NCBI GenBank assembly: GCA_947503345.1
Contig: CANNCW010000001.1
Location: forward strand, 744,001-808,000
Length of the DNA: 64,000 nt
Source of the DNA: an uncultured Kangiella sp.
Lineage (GTDB): Bacteria > Pseudomonadota > Gammaproteobacteria > Enterobacterales > Kangiellaceae
Direction of reading: 5' to 3'
This document shows, one piece after another, positions 12,877 to 22,317 of the stretch. Position 1 is the stretch's first letter, and each line of letters opens with the position of its first letter. Under the pieces are notes generated by a model. The model was not told the DNA's origin. It saw only the letters and a list, made by a program, of their open reading frames with translations, and searched no databases. A program made the translations under genes and the position numbers.

Positions 12877-14139
12877 GTGAAATTTTTTATTCGACTTTTT
12901 ATTTTTCTATTAATCATCGGCGCCGCTGCATATGGTTATGCATGGTACAAAAATAAACAAGCTTGGGATGATCTTATCATTAAAAATGGTGGGAGTTATG
13001 ATACAACCTACGTCGATATTAATGGTGATAGCGTCATCAAAGGTATCAGCTTCCAAATTCCAGGGTTAGCACAACCTGCTACTATCGAATCGTTAAGAAC
13101 AGGTACTGGAAACATCTTAAGCAATATAAAAGTTTCTAAAGCTATCGCCTCTAAGGATTTAGCGTCACTTCCAGAGTATTTTGATGTTTATTTGGATGTT
13201 GTTGCGGCTCAACTTCCTTTAGACCCAATTATGGATCAAGCCACTGGAAATCAACCAAACTTTTTCAACAAAGCATCTTTTGCTGGTTGCGGTGATCGTA
13301 CACAACTATCTTTTTATGATTTAGGTAGCATGGGGATAAACGCTTTAAAGACAGACTCTAAAATAAAGTTTTCATTTGATAATGCTAGCAAAAAAGTATT
13401 TTCTGATTTTTATATCAATCTTGATAAATTCAATACTACAAAGTTAAATTTAACTTTAGATAATTTTTCTTTTAATAACCCAATGGGGATAACTCTAGCT
13501 AACGGCTCAATAGAAGTGGCAGACAACGGTGTTCAAAGAGATATTCTTTCTCTTTGCGCTAATGAGGCTCAACTATCAGAGCAGCAATTTACAGAGCGTC
13601 ATATCTCATACCTAAAGCACTTATTATTTCAAGAGAACGTATTTTTCAGCCCAGAATTTTATCAAGAATATGCTAAATATTATGCTAACCCTCGCTCTAT
13701 AAAGTTTAGTTTTAATCCAACGAATAGTTTAGCGCCAGTTAGCCTAATGGGTTCGTCAGCAAGACGTCTTTTAAGTACCCTTAATGTTAATATTGCTTTA
13801 AATGATAAAACCATTACCCCACTATTTGGCAATCGCCCTGATCCTTCTGAATTACCAGAGCTAGACAAAGTAACTCCTGAAGACGATGGCCTAACCACCA
13901 TTTATGGTTTGAAACTTCAGGACACCGCGGTTTCTTCTATGGCCAAATACGTCGGCTATGATGTACATTTTAACTATCGCGGTAAAAAATATAAGGGAGA
14001 TATTATTTCGGTTGGTGGTTCTACCGCTAATATCCGTTATGAAATATCAACCGGTAATTACGTTGAAAAGCCATTTCGACTTTCAGAAATTTCCGATCTT
14101 CTAGTTCGACGGGAACAAGTTCAGCCTGCTACCGAATAA
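12877..14139 (+). CDS. Unknown membrane-anchored protein (420 aa)
   Basis: The GTG start follows AAAGGAG by a short spacer. An N-terminal hydrophobic helix (about residues 3-22) is followed by a long extracytoplasmic-looking region with beta-rich, Asn/Asp-rich sequence and no motif I recognise. The last 70 residues (YDVHFNYRGKKYKGDIISVG) look like a small beta domain. It is 12 bp after the CPBP protease gene, so the two are probably co-transcribed and a terminator follows. Function is unknown; it may be a cell-envelope partner of the protease. Confidence 0.8.
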   Translation: MKFFIRLFIFLLIIGAAAYGYAWYKNKQAWDDLIIKNGGSYDTTYVDINGDSVIKGISFQIPGLAQPATIESLRTGTGNILSNIKVSKAIASKDLASLPEYFDVYLDVVAAQLPLDPIMDQATGNQPNFFNKASFAGCGDRTQLSFYDLGSMGINALKTDSKIKFSFDNASKKVFSDFYINLDKFNTTKLNLTLDNFSFNNPMGITLANGSIEVADNGVQRDILSLCANEAQLSEQQFTERHISYLKHLLFQENVFFSPEFYQEYAKYYANPRSIKFSFNPTNSLAPVSLMGSSARRLLSTLNVNIALNDKTITPLFGNRPDPSELPELDKVTPEDDGLTTIYGLKLQDTAVSSMAKYVGYDVHFNYRGKKYKGDIISVGGSTANIRYEISTGNYVEKPFRLSEISDLLVRREQVQPATE

Positions 14140-14158
14140 CCCTTAAACCAATCTATTT

Positions 14159-14183
14159 AAAGCCCGCAACCGCGGGCTTTTTT
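14159..14183 (+). terminator. Rho-independent terminator
   Basis: The stem AAAGCCCGC / GCGGGCTTT with an AACC loop is followed by a run of T. It ends the CPBP protease / unknown-protein unit, 20 bp past the second stop. Confidence 0.9.
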
Positions 14184-14266
14184 ACAGTCTTTATCTTTTC
14201 TGGACGCGTTTTTGTTATAAGATATGATACAGTTTAAATATTGATTTCAGTTTTTGAGGTATCACT

Positions 14267-15109
14267 ATGCGTTGGAAAGGAAGAGAAGGTAGTAAAAATA
14301 TTGAAGATCGTCGTGGTCAAAGGATGAAACGAGGTGCCGGTGTAGGCATTGGCGGTATCATAATGGCCCTAGTTGCCATCTTTATTTTTAAGCAAGACCC
14401 TATGCAAGTTATCGGCGGTGTGATGAGCGGTCAAGGTCAAAAGCAAGTTAGTTCTGAACCTTATCGTCCATCAGCTCAAGAACAGGAAGTGGCTAACTTT
14501 GTTTCTGTTGTTCTGCGTGATACAGAAGTTACCTGGGGAAATCTTTTTGCCCAAGCCAATGCTCGCTATAAAGAACCAGGGTTAGTTTTATATTCTGGCG
14601 CAACTCCTACCGCTTGTGGAACAGGGCAATCTGCTTCAGGTCCTTTCTATTGTCCAGGTGATCAAAAAATCTATTTAGACTTAAGTTTCTTAAATGAACT
14701 TCAGCGGATGGGGGCTTCTGGTGATTTTGCATTAGCTTATGTTATCGCACACGAAGTAGGACATCACATCCAAACTATAACAGGAACCTCCAGCAAGGTA
14801 CGTCAGATGCAAGCAAGAGCTAGCAAGCCCCAATCAAATGATTTGCAAGTTCGAATGGAACTACAAGCGGACTGTTACGCAGGGGTTTGGGCTTATCATA
14901 ACGAACAAAGAACTCGATCTCTTGATCGTGGTGATATTGAAGAAGCTTTACAAGCCGCAGCTTCTGTTGGCGACGACACTATTATGAAAAGAGCAGGGAT
15001 CCCACCACGCAAAGAAAACTTCACCCACGGAACCTCAGAACAGCGGATGCAATGGTTTAATCAAGGTTTAAGAAGCGGTGATTATAATAAGTGTGATACT
15101 GGGATTTAA
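14267..15109 (+). CDS. ypfJ: YpfJ-type neutral zinc metallopeptidase
   Basis: A 280-aa protein of the neutral zinc metallopeptidase family. It starts MRWKGREGSKNIEDRRG, the family signature. A membrane helix follows (about 27-45), then a long periplasmic domain with the zinc site HEVGHH near residue 163 and a downstream Glu in ELQADCYAGVWA. The substrate is not known for the family. It stands alone between two terminators, with its own short upstream region. Confidence 0.9.
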   Translation: MRWKGREGSKNIEDRRGQRMKRGAGVGIGGIIMALVAIFIFKQDPMQVIGGVMSGQGQKQVSSEPYRPSAQEQEVANFVSVVLRDTEVTWGNLFAQANARYKEPGLVLYSGATPTACGTGQSASGPFYCPGDQKIYLDLSFLNELQRMGASGDFALAYVIAHEVGHHIQTITGTSSKVRQMQARASKPQSNDLQVRMELQADCYAGVWAYHNEQRTRSLDRGDIEEALQAAASVGDDTIMKRAGIPPRKENFTHGTSEQRMQWFNQGLRSGDYNKCDTGI

Positions 15110-15123
15110 TTTTCCTTCTTAAT

Positions 15124-15149
15124 AAAAAGGAGCTAGTTGCTCCTTTTTT
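15124..15149. terminator. Bidirectional rho-independent terminator
   Basis: AAAAAGGAGC-TAGTT-GCTCCTTTTTTT has a T-run on the plus side and, read backwards, TTTTTATT on the minus side. It lies between the convergent ypfJ and YHS genes and probably serves both. Confidence 0.88.
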
Positions 15150-15634
15150 TATTTTAAATTCTGTGCCGGTTTTGATTTAGGCCAGTAATCATTTGCTTTT
15201 TCAATAAACAAAGGAATATCTTTTCGCCACTTTTCTCTAACGCCTTTGTCATAGTTTAAATAAAGTTTCCCATCAACAATTTGCCATGCATCCGGTTGAG
15301 TTTTCGCTACATGATAGTGTGCAACTGCATAAGAACAATAACCACCATATTGAGGTGCATATTTTTCTGGCGACTGTTTAAACAAAGCCAAATTATTAGC
15401 ATTGGAGAAATACCAATCAGCACCTTGCCATTGAGTTGTAAATTCTGGTTTTCCTTTTGCTGGCTTTCCTTGTTCAAAGTAAGCTACCGTATCATAACCA
15501 CGGATCGCACCTTCATCAGTGGAGAAATATGCCGACGAAGAGAAAAAGCCTACATAATATAAAACCGACAGTAAGCCCAGACCAGCTAAAACAACCAACC
15601 CTAAAAGCCATTTAAAAATTTTTTTCATTTTCAT
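15149..15634 (-). CDS. YHS domain-containing protein
   Basis: A 161-aa protein with an N-terminal signal or anchor helix (about 8-30) and a YHS-like domain: AIRGYDTVAYFEQGKPAKG, then WYFSNANNLALFKQSPEKYAPQYGGYCSYA. This form (YHS domain-containing, often annotated from GYDPVAYF-type motifs) is exported; metal binding is suggested for the wider family but not shown here. It lies just after the lipoprotein gene at 15644 on the same strand. Confidence 0.85.
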   Translation of the reverse strand: MKMKKIFKWLLGLVVLAGLGLLSVLYYVGFFSSSAYFSTDEGAIRGYDTVAYFEQGKPAKGKPEFTTQWQGADWYFSNANNLALFKQSPEKYAPQYGGYCSYAVAHYHVAKTQPDAWQIVDGKLYLNYDKGVREKWRKDIPLFIEKANDYWPKSKPAQNLK

Positions 15635-15643
15635 AAAAATACT

Positions 15644-16315
15644 TTATTTTTTAATTTCACTGAAAAAACTAGAAACACCTCTATTTATTCCTGTTTCAAC
15701 GTGTATTTTTAGTGCCATTAACTCTTTCTCTGTTAAATTATCTAATTTGGCTGGTTCATACTTTACTTGCACTGCCTCCATAACTGGAAAACTCCCAACC
15801 CACTCCAATCCATCTGCTTTAAATACTGCTAAAGAGCTAGTTCCAAAAACTACACCTCTTTTATTATCAAATGAAGTTCTATAATTTATATTGCAATTTC
15901 TCTCTGAGCTGTTCGTTTTAATAACCAGTAAGTCAATTTTTCTTCTTTTTAGCGTTGCTTCTAAATCAATAGTTTTACCATCAATTGCGCGACCCTTCCC
16001 ATCCCAAGAACTAAAACTAAAGCTTTTATCAATATTTTTTAAAATACTTTCATCCAAATAAACAAACGTATGCTTGTGTAGTTTAGAAAGTGTTGAAAAA
16101 ACCTTTTTTACCTGCTCTTCTGTTTTATAATCCTTTATATATTCTCTTTCATTATTTCCAAAAACAGTAAATCCTGTATAACCATAACAAACCTTATCAT
16201 CATCATAGTTTGCCACTAGGCCTATCACCATATTATCCCAAATTTTGCTTTTATCGATCTTGGGTCCACAACCAATTATGGATAAAGTTAGAACTAGAGC
16301 TATTATTTTTTTCAT
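15644..16315 (-). CDS. Unknown lipoprotein
   Basis: A 223-aa protein starting MKKIIALVLTLSIIGCGPK, a type II signal peptide with lipobox SIIGC, so Cys16 should be lipidated. The ATG at 16315 is one base after the mnmE stop (TAA-A-ATG), implying coupling; a start four codons earlier would overlap mnmE. The mature protein is mixed and rich in Lys and Asp, with no domain I recognise. AT-rich codon use differs slightly from mnmE. The lipoprotein call is sure, the function is unknown. Confidence 0.82.
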   Translation of the reverse strand: MKKIIALVLTLSIIGCGPKIDKSKIWDNMVIGLVANYDDDKVCYGYTGFTVFGNNEREYIKDYKTEEQVKKVFSTLSKLHKHTFVYLDESILKNIDKSFSFSSWDGKGRAIDGKTIDLEATLKRRKIDLLVIKTNSSERNCNINYRTSFDNKRGVVFGTSSLAVFKADGLEWVGSFPVMEAVQVKYEPAKLDNLTEKELMALKIHVETGINRGVSSFFSEIKK

Positions 16316-16316
16316 T

Positions 16317-17690
16317 TTATTTACCAATACAAAAACTGCTAAAAATCCTTCCTAACAAATCATCAGCTGAAAATTCACCAGTTATTTCTGATAATGAGTT
16401 TTGCGCTTGTCTTAATTCATCAGCTAATAGTTCACCGGCATTAAAAGAGACGAGTTGCTCTCGGCCTTTGTTACAAAAGTCTAAACTTTTTTCAATAGCA
16501 TCTAAATGACGACGCCTTGCTAAAAAAGAACCTTCGTTTGATTGTTGATAACCAACTATTGATTTTAATTCTTGCTTTAAAGTCTCCAAGCCTTCACCAT
16601 GTTTGGCGCTTAACGGGATGACCTTATATTCTGAATCAATCTCTTTTTGAGTAATTAATGATTCGTCAATTTTATTCGCTACAATTAACAACTTATCCCT
16701 AAATTCTTCAAATCTCTCAAAGGTGCTATCAATAGCTTTTGGTGTATACTTTTGTGTTTCGTTCGAATCTGCCACCAATATAATTTGATCTGCTTGCTCT
16801 ATTTCTTTCCATGCTCGTTCTATCCCAATTTTTTCTACTTTATCACTAGCTTCACGCAAACCAGCGGTATCAATAATATGGATTGGCAAACCATCAATAT
16901 GAATATGTTCTCGTAAAACATCTCGAGTAGTTCCAGCTATCTCCGTAACAATCGCTGCATCTTTTCCTGCTAACGCATTTAACAAACTAGATTTACCTGC
17001 GTTAGGTTTTCCGGCTATGACTACTGTCATTCCTTCTCGTAAAATAGCACCTTGTTGTGCTTCATTTTGTAAATGGATTATTGATGAAATCACACTATCT
17101 AGATCCGCTAACACTTTCCCATCTGATAAAAAATCAATTTCTTCTTCTGGAAAATCAATGGCGGCCTCCACATAAATTCTTAATGCAATTAAGCGCTCTA
17201 CTAATTTATGTACTTTATTTGAAAATTCTCCCTGCAAAGATCGAATTGCCGACCGTGCCGCTTGTTCGGATGTTGATTCAATTAAATCTGCAATAGCTTC
17301 TGCCTGCGCCAGATCCAATTTATCATTTATAAAAGCTCTTTCTGAAAACTCACCAGGGCGGGCAATCCTTACACCAAGTTTTATCAACTCTTTTAATAAA
17401 ATATCTAAAACTACTGGACCACCATGGCCTTGCAGTTCTAAAACATCTTCACCTGTAAAAGAGTGGGGCGCTTTAAAATATATAGCGATCCCTTGATCAA
17501 CTATTTGATCATCTGAATCATAAAATGGTAAGTAGCTAGCATCTCTAACTTTTAATTCTGTTTTTAAAAGTTTTTCTGCAATTTCAAAAGATTTTTTCCC
17601 TGATACTCGAATAATACCAACGCCACCTCGTCCAGGTGGCGTTGCAATCGCCGCGATTGTGTCTTGTTGAAATGCTTCTTTATCTGACAC
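16317..17690 (-). CDS. mnmE: tRNA modification GTPase MnmE
   Basis: A 457-aa GTPase (TrmE). The N-terminal tetrahydrofolate-binding domain starts [22 protein letters not shown]. The G domain has [12 protein letters not shown] (G1, near 227), DTAGLR (G3) and ANKID (G4). The C-terminal C-[IL]-GK motif reads FCIGK, with the cysteine intact. It works with MnmG on U34 of tRNA. It follows yidC by 14 bp in the usual order. Confidence 0.97.
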   Translation of the reverse strand: MSDKEAFQQDTIAAIATPPGRGGVGIIRVSGKKSFEIAEKLLKTELKVRDASYLPFYDSDDQIVDQGIAIYFKAPHSFTGEDVLELQGHGGPVVLDILLKELIKLGVRIARPGEFSERAFINDKLDLAQAEAIADLIESTSEQAARSAIRSLQGEFSNKVHKLVERLIALRIYVEAAIDFPEEEIDFLSDGKVLADLDSVISSIIHLQNEAQQGAILREGMTVVIAGKPNAGKSSLLNALAGKDAAIVTEIAGTTRDVLREHIHIDGLPIHIIDTAGLREASDKVEKIGIERAWKEIEQADQIILVADSNETQKYTPKAIDSTFERFEEFRDKLLIVANKIDESLITQKEIDSEYKVIPLSAKHGEGLETLKQELKSIVGYQQSNEGSFLARRRHLDAIEKSLDFCNKGREQLVSFNAGELLADELRQAQNSLSEITGEFSADDLLGRIFSSFCIGK

Positions 17691-17704
17691 AAAGATTTCC
17701 TATC

Positions 17705-19324
17705 CTATTTTTTACTCTTTTTAGTGTTACCTAAAGCTTCTTCTTTTTCAATTTTATAATTAACGTATTTTTGTTGGGCAATTGAAATCAAGTTATTACA
17801 TAACCAATACAATACTAGACCAGCAGGGAAGAACAACATAAATACGGTAAAGAAGACCGGTAAATACTGGAACATTTTCTGTTGCATAGGATCCATATTT
17901 GGTGAAACTGGCTGCATTTTTTGCATTAAATACATACTGGCTCCCATCAACAACGGCAACACAAAATAAGGATCTTGAACTGATAAATCTTGGATCCAAC
18001 CAAAGAATGGCGCATGCCTTAATTCAACCGCCTCAAATAATACATAATACAAGGCGATAAAAATTGGGAATTGTAAAAGCATTGGCAAACAACCACCGAA
18101 TGGGTTACTTCCTTCTTCTTTATACATTTTCATCATTTCTTGCTGGAAACGCTGTTTGTCATCACCATAACGTTCTTTCAAACGTTGCATCTTTGGTTGC
18201 ATTTTACGCATCGCATGAGCTGACTTATATTGCTTTTTAGAAAGTGGGTATAACAAGGTTTTAACCGTAACGGTTACCAATATAATCGCCAAACCCCAAT
18301 TCGCTAAAAAGCCGTAAAAGAAGTTCAATAATTTATATAAAGGAATACCAATCCACCAAACCCATGATAAATCCATGGTTTTGTTCAAACCCGGCGCAGC
18401 TTCCTCTAATTGCTCAAGCAATTTTGGTCCAACAAATAAAGACGCTTTAACTGACTGAGTAGTTTTCGATGGAACGCTAATAGTTGGTTGTAAAAACTGA
18501 ATTCTACTTTGTTTGTTCGCTAAAATTTTACCATTAATGGTTACATTAGCATCTTGCTGAGGTATCCAAGATGAAACAAAATAATGCTGGATAAATGCCA
18601 CCCAGCCACCTTGACGACTGACATTAATCTCTTCTTCTGCTAAATCTTCAAAGTCCATTTTTTCGTAGACTTCCGCTTCTGGCGAATAAGCAACACCTAA
18701 GAAGGGGCTCATTCCTAAAGCACCTTTATCTTCTAAACCTGTTTCTTTTTGGTCACGCAGTAATTCAGCAATAAAATTAAAGGTGCGATCATTTTCAGAT
18801 TGATTGTTTATCTGATATTCCATATCGATCAAATATTGACCAGGTTTAAAGGTAAAGTTTTTACTGAATGTAATACCATCGGCATTTTGCCAACGTAATG
18901 GTACCAACAAGCCATCTGCACCTTTATCTAATCGATAAACTTTTTTATCAGTGCTATAGGTAGCTCGTGGCAACTGGTTATCTGGAGCGCCATTGCCTAA
19001 TAAAGCACTTTTCGCTTGATATACACGATCACGATAATCAAATAATACAACTTTTTCTGCTTCGTCATTTAGCTCTAAGTTATAGTTTAAAGTTTCCGCA
19101 TAAACTAAATCACCGCCAACCGGATCAATCTTATACTTCATAAGATCGGTTATAACAGTAATTAATTGTTCCTCTGAACTATTGGATTGGCTAGCTAAGT
19201 TAGCTGCTTCAACTTGCTTGGTTTTAATAGGCTTTGGTGCATAATCTTTTTGCCAAGCTTGGTATAGTAAAAAACTTAAAATGGCAAAAGCCAAAAACAA
19301 AAAACCGCGTTTTGATTCCAACAT
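17705..19324 (-). CDS. yidC: Membrane protein insertase YidC
   Basis: A 539-aa Oxa1-family insertase of the gram-negative type. An N-terminal anchor (about 7-24) is followed by a large periplasmic beta domain to about residue 330, then five membrane segments including LNFFYGFLANWGLAIILVTV and GGCLPMLLQFPIFIALYYVL. It inserts and folds inner-membrane proteins, including Fo subunit c. It is in the rnpA-yidD-yidC-mnmE operon. Confidence 0.97.
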   Translation of the reverse strand: MLESKRGFLFLAFAILSFLLYQAWQKDYAPKPIKTKQVEAANLASQSNSSEEQLITVITDLMKYKIDPVGGDLVYAETLNYNLELNDEAEKVVLFDYRDRVYQAKSALLGNGAPDNQLPRATYSTDKKVYRLDKGADGLLVPLRWQNADGITFSKNFTFKPGQYLIDMEYQINNQSENDRTFNFIAELLRDQKETGLEDKGALGMSPFLGVAYSPEAEVYEKMDFEDLAEEEINVSRQGGWVAFIQHYFVSSWIPQQDANVTINGKILANKQSRIQFLQPTISVPSKTTQSVKASLFVGPKLLEQLEEAAPGLNKTMDLSWVWWIGIPLYKLLNFFYGFLANWGLAIILVTVTVKTLLYPLSKKQYKSAHAMRKMQPKMQRLKERYGDDKQRFQQEMMKMYKEEGSNPFGGCLPMLLQFPIFIALYYVLFEAVELRHAPFFGWIQDLSVQDPYFVLPLLMGASMYLMQKMQPVSPNMDPMQQKMFQYLPVFFTVFMLFFPAGLVLYWLCNNLISIAQQKYVNYKIEKEEALGNTKKSKK

Positions 19325-19351
19325 GGTAATTCTCTTATATTAAATGATTAT

Positions 19352-19588
19352 CTATTTGTTAATTTGATGATCTTGGGGCTCAGGAACCGGATCGCAACCA
19401 CCTTCACAACCAGGGTGACAACGAGCTATCCGCTTTACAGTTAACCAACTCCCTTTTAAAGCACCATGTTTCTCCAAAGCCTCAATCGAGTAATGGGAAC
19501 AGGTAGGTGCAAATCGGCATTGATTGCCAATTAGTGGACTCAGTGTTAGCTGATAAAGTCGTACCAATTTGATCAGAAGCCAGCGCAT
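19352..19588 (-). CDS. yidD: Membrane protein insertion efficiency factor YidD
   Basis: A 78-aa protein with the family signature: [27 protein letters not shown], then [29 protein letters not shown] and DPVPE. It aids YidC-dependent insertion at the inner membrane through an N-terminal amphipathic helix. Its ATG at 19588 overlaps the end of rnpA by 16 bases, so translation is coupled. The usual WGGSGYDPVP is replaced by [10 protein letters not shown], a known type of variation. Confidence 0.95.
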   Translation of the reverse strand: MRWLLIKLVRLYQLTLSPLIGNQCRFAPTCSHYSIEALEKHGALKGSWLTVKRIARCHPGCEGGCDPVPEPQDHQINK

Positions 19589-19950
19589 CGCTTATTTATC
19601 TTTTTCCACAAGCCATCAAGCTGTCCGAATAATACCTGATTCGCTTGCTCGCTACTAGCACGGCGAGCCAAGATTACACAATCAATTGCAGGTAGTTTTT
19701 GATTCTGAGTTCTGAAGCTTTCACGCATGATCCGTTTTATTCGATTTCTATCAACGGCAAAGCGGACATTTTTCTTAGCAACGATTATCCCTAGACGAGG
19801 AAACTCTAATTGATTAGGGACGGCTAATAAGGTGAAGTGTTTGCTAGTGGATTTTACTGGGTTAGTAAATACTTGCTTATATTGTTTTGCAGTGAGTAAT
19901 CGAAAGTCAGCAGGAAACCTCTCGGTTGAATCAAGCTGATAATTACTCAC
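19573..19950 (-). CDS. rnpA: Ribonuclease P protein component
   Basis: The 125-aa protein subunit of RNase P, which assists 5' processing of tRNA precursors. The RNR motif region [17 protein letters not shown] is intact (about 66-82). Its length is normal. It overlaps yidD by 16 bases and follows rpmH by 36 bp, as in most bacteria. Confidence 0.95.
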   Translation of the reverse strand: MSNYQLDSTERFPADFRLLTAKQYKQVFTNPVKSTSKHFTLLAVPNQLEFPRLGIIVAKKNVRFAVDRNRIKRIMRESFRTQNQKLPAIDCVILARRASSEQANQVLFGQLDGLWKKINKRCAGF

Positions 19951-19986
19951 TGTAAAACAATGAAATACAATAGATTTTAAATCGTA

Positions 19987-20121
19987 TTATGCGCTTAAAC
20001 GCTTACGGCCTTTAGCACGACGACGATTCAAAATAGCACGACCATTTTTAGTCGCCATACGAGCACGGAAACCGTGAGTACGTTTACGCTTAATGTTACT
20101 TGGTTGAAATGTTCTTTTCAT
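19987..20121 (-). CDS. rpmH: 50S ribosomal protein L34
   Basis: Reading the minus strand gives a 44-aa, Arg/Lys-rich protein starting [20 protein letters not shown] and ending [11 protein letters not shown], which is L34 in length and sequence. The gene is the first of the rpmH-rnpA-yidD-yidC-mnmE unit and borders the candidate origin region. Confidence 0.98.
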   Translation of the reverse strand: MKRTFQPSNIKRKRTHGFRARMATKNGRAILNRRRAKGRKRLSA

Positions 20122-20188
20122 CGGGATAACCCACTTTGTTAATAACTTACAAACCTAAAATCTTTAGGTCTCTTCACAAGGACGCGGA

Positions 20189-20217
20189 ATTTTATAGTAA
20201 TTAAGTCGGCTAAGCAA
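20189..20217 (-). promoter_or_regulatory. Candidate rpmH promoter
   Basis: On the minus strand TTGCTT (20212-20217) and TAAAAT (20189-20194) are 17 bp apart, 68 bp before the rpmH start. They match the sigma-70 consensus moderately. No other good pair is closer to rpmH. Confidence 0.5.
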
Positions 20218-20219
20218 GC

Positions 20220-20924
20220 TTTAAAACCAATAAATATACGGCTTTTATGAATTTTCTTATGGTTGTTTTTTTGTTATTTTTTCATAAACATATATTTAGT
20301 TATTTGGTCTGTTTTTATCACTATATCTTGTGCCTTATGTCTATCTAAAGTTTTTCTGTGGATATTTTATGTTTATTATGATTTTCTTTTTGTTGTTTAT
20401 ATTTGCTATTTTTTAGCTTTTAACGGTGAATATTTAATTTTTATTTATAAGTTCTACTCTAAGTTCCAAGTTTAAGAGATATTTTAAAAAGTTAGCTTTA
20501 TAATAATAATATATTATTTTAAAGATCTTATTATTATTATTAGTAAAGCATTTCCCTGTGTATAACCTTTATTTAACTAATACAATCAATTGTTTGCCCG
20601 AAGTTTAACCCAGTGGGTAAAGCTTGTGTTACCTTGTGTTTAAAAAATGAATAACTTCTATTTTTGGCTTATTAAGGTGTTTTCTAACAGTTTATCTTAA
20701 TTTTTATACGTAACTTGTGCACATTTATCTTATAAACTAATTTTTTGCTTCATTTGTACTCTTTTTGCTCATTTTAGTAGAACGAGATTTATGTTGAGTT
20801 TATTCAAATATATTGTTTTTTTTTAACTTGCCTGTGGATTATTTCGGGTAACCGATCTACACTTAAGCAAATCGATCAAAGATTGATCGTTATTCAAAAA
20901 TAAAAAAGGCTGTAATGGCTATTA
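20220..20924. other. oriC: Candidate chromosomal origin (oriC)
   Basis: About 700 bp of very AT-rich, non-coding DNA lies between rpmH and dnaA, the known place of oriC in many gammaproteobacteria. DnaA-box-like 9-mers are at 20557-20565 (TTATACACA on the minus strand, full match to TTATNCACA), 20357-20365 and 20833-20841 (one mismatch each). Runs of TTATTATTATTAT near 20530 and T-rich tracts near 20810 could be unwinding elements. A CGATCAA-AGA-TTGATCG palindrome lies at 20873-20889, before dnaA. I see no convincing gene here. Confidence 0.7.
20873..20889. repeat. Palindrome upstream of dnaA
   Basis: CGATCAA-AGA-TTGATCG, 7-bp perfect arms and two GATC sites, centred about 44 bp before the dnaA start; a third GATC lies at about 20854. 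It could be a regulator site for dnaA or part of the origin. The palindrome is seen; the role is inference. Confidence 0.45.
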
Positions 20925-22280
20925 GTGACTAAGATGACTACAACAAACTTGGATTGGCGTGATTGTTTGAAGAAACTTCAATCCGACCTTTCTGCTACTG
21001 AATTTAATACTTGGATCAAACCGTTAAGGGTTGAAGAGTCCGATAAAGAGATTAATCTTTATGCTCCTAACCCTTTCTTCGTTGATTGGATCCGTCAGCA
21101 ATACTTATCAAAAATAAGTGAGTTCTTGACCAATGATAATCCGGCACCAAAGTTAGTCTCTTTAAAAGTCGGTTCCGAATCTCAGCCAGTAAAAGCCAAT
21201 CCTGTGGCAAAGGTTACTACTTCTGGTTCTGCTTCTGTTGAACAGCCAAGTTTATTTCAACACAATAATCTTAACCCTAAATTTATATTTTCAAAGTTCG
21301 TTGAAGGTAAGTCTAACCAGCTTGCTCGTGCCGCCGCCCAGCAAGTGGTAGAAAATCCTGGAGTTGTCTATAACCCTTTATTTATCTATGGTGGGGTTGG
21401 CTTAGGTAAAACCCATTTAATGCACTCAATTGGCAATTTAATCTTAGAGCAAAACCCTAAAGCAAAAATTATTTATCTACATTCTGAACGTTTTATGGCG
21501 AACATGATTAAAGCTTTACAAACTAACAGTATGGAGAAGTTTAAGAACTTTTATCGTTCGCTTGATGCTTTGTTAATTGATGATATTCAGTTTTTTGCCA
21601 ATAAAGGCCGTACGCAAGAAGAGTTTTTCCACACTTTTAATACTTTGATCGAAAATAATAAACAAGTGATTATGACTTGTGATCGTTATCCCAAAGAGGT
21701 GGAAGGCTTAGAAGATCGGCTAAAGTCACGCTTTGGTTGGGGGCTAACGGTTGCTATTGAGCCTCCAGAGCTTGAAACTCGTGTCGCTATATTAATGAGC
21801 AAGGCATCTGCTTCAAATATTGAATTACCTCATGAGGTGGCTTTCTTTATTGCAAAGCGTATTCGCTCCAATGTTCGTGAGCTTGAAGGGGCTTTAAAGC
21901 GTGTCATTGCAAATGCGCAATTTACAGGTCGCTCTATTACACTGGACTTTGTAAAAGATGCTTTAAAAGATCTCATCGCAGCGCAGGATAAGATGATTTC
22001 TATTGATAATATTCAAAAAACTGTGGCTAGCTATTACAAGATTAAAGTTTCTGAGCTATTATCTCAAAGAAGAAGTCGCTCTATTGCCAGACCTCGTCAA
22101 ATGGCGATGGCGTTAGCAAAACACCTTACTAGTCATAGCTTACCTGAAATTGGAGAAGCTTTTGGCGGGCGCGATCATACGACGGTATTGCACGCTTGTC
22201 GTAAGATCAATGAGCTCAAAGGTGAGAGCACTGATATCGAAGAAGATTTTTCGAATTTATTAAGAACACTATCCAGTTAA
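20925..22280 (+). CDS. dnaA: Chromosomal replication initiator DnaA
   Basis: A 451-aa DnaA. Domain I covers about residues 8-85, a variable linker 85-115, and the AAA+ domain has Walker A GGVGLGKT at 156-163 and Walker [10 protein letters not shown]. The C-terminal DNA-binding domain has [35 protein letters not shown], the DnaA signature. Two starts are possible: GTG at 20925 and ATG at 20934. Neither has a strong ribosome site, and the ATG fits the family length slightly better. It binds boxes in the neighbouring region to start replication. Confidence 0.96.
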   Translation: MTKMTTTNLDWRDCLKKLQSDLSATEFNTWIKPLRVEESDKEINLYAPNPFFVDWIRQQYLSKISEFLTNDNPAPKLVSLKVGSESQPVKANPVAKVTTSGSASVEQPSLFQHNNLNPKFIFSKFVEGKSNQLARAAAQQVVENPGVVYNPLFIYGGVGLGKTHLMHSIGNLILEQNPKAKIIYLHSERFMANMIKALQTNSMEKFKNFYRSLDALLIDDIQFFANKGRTQEEFFHTFNTLIENNKQVIMTCDRYPKEVEGLEDRLKSRFGWGLTVAIEPPELETRVAILMSKASASNIELPHEVAFFIAKRIRSNVRELEGALKRVIANAQFTGRSITLDFVKDALKDLIAAQDKMISIDNIQKTVASYYKIKVSELLSQRRSRSIARPRQMAMALAKHLTSHSLPEIGEAFGGRDHTTVLHACRKINELKGESTDIEEDFSNLLRTLSS

Positions 22281-22317
22281 CAATAAGGATCATTTGGGGA
22301 TCCTATAAGGTGATTTT

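Noticed and set aside
20263..20475. 70-aa plus-strand ORF in the origin region
   Set aside because: Very AT-rich, Phe/Tyr/Ile-only composition, no ribosome site; it is the by-product of AT-rich non-coding DNA.
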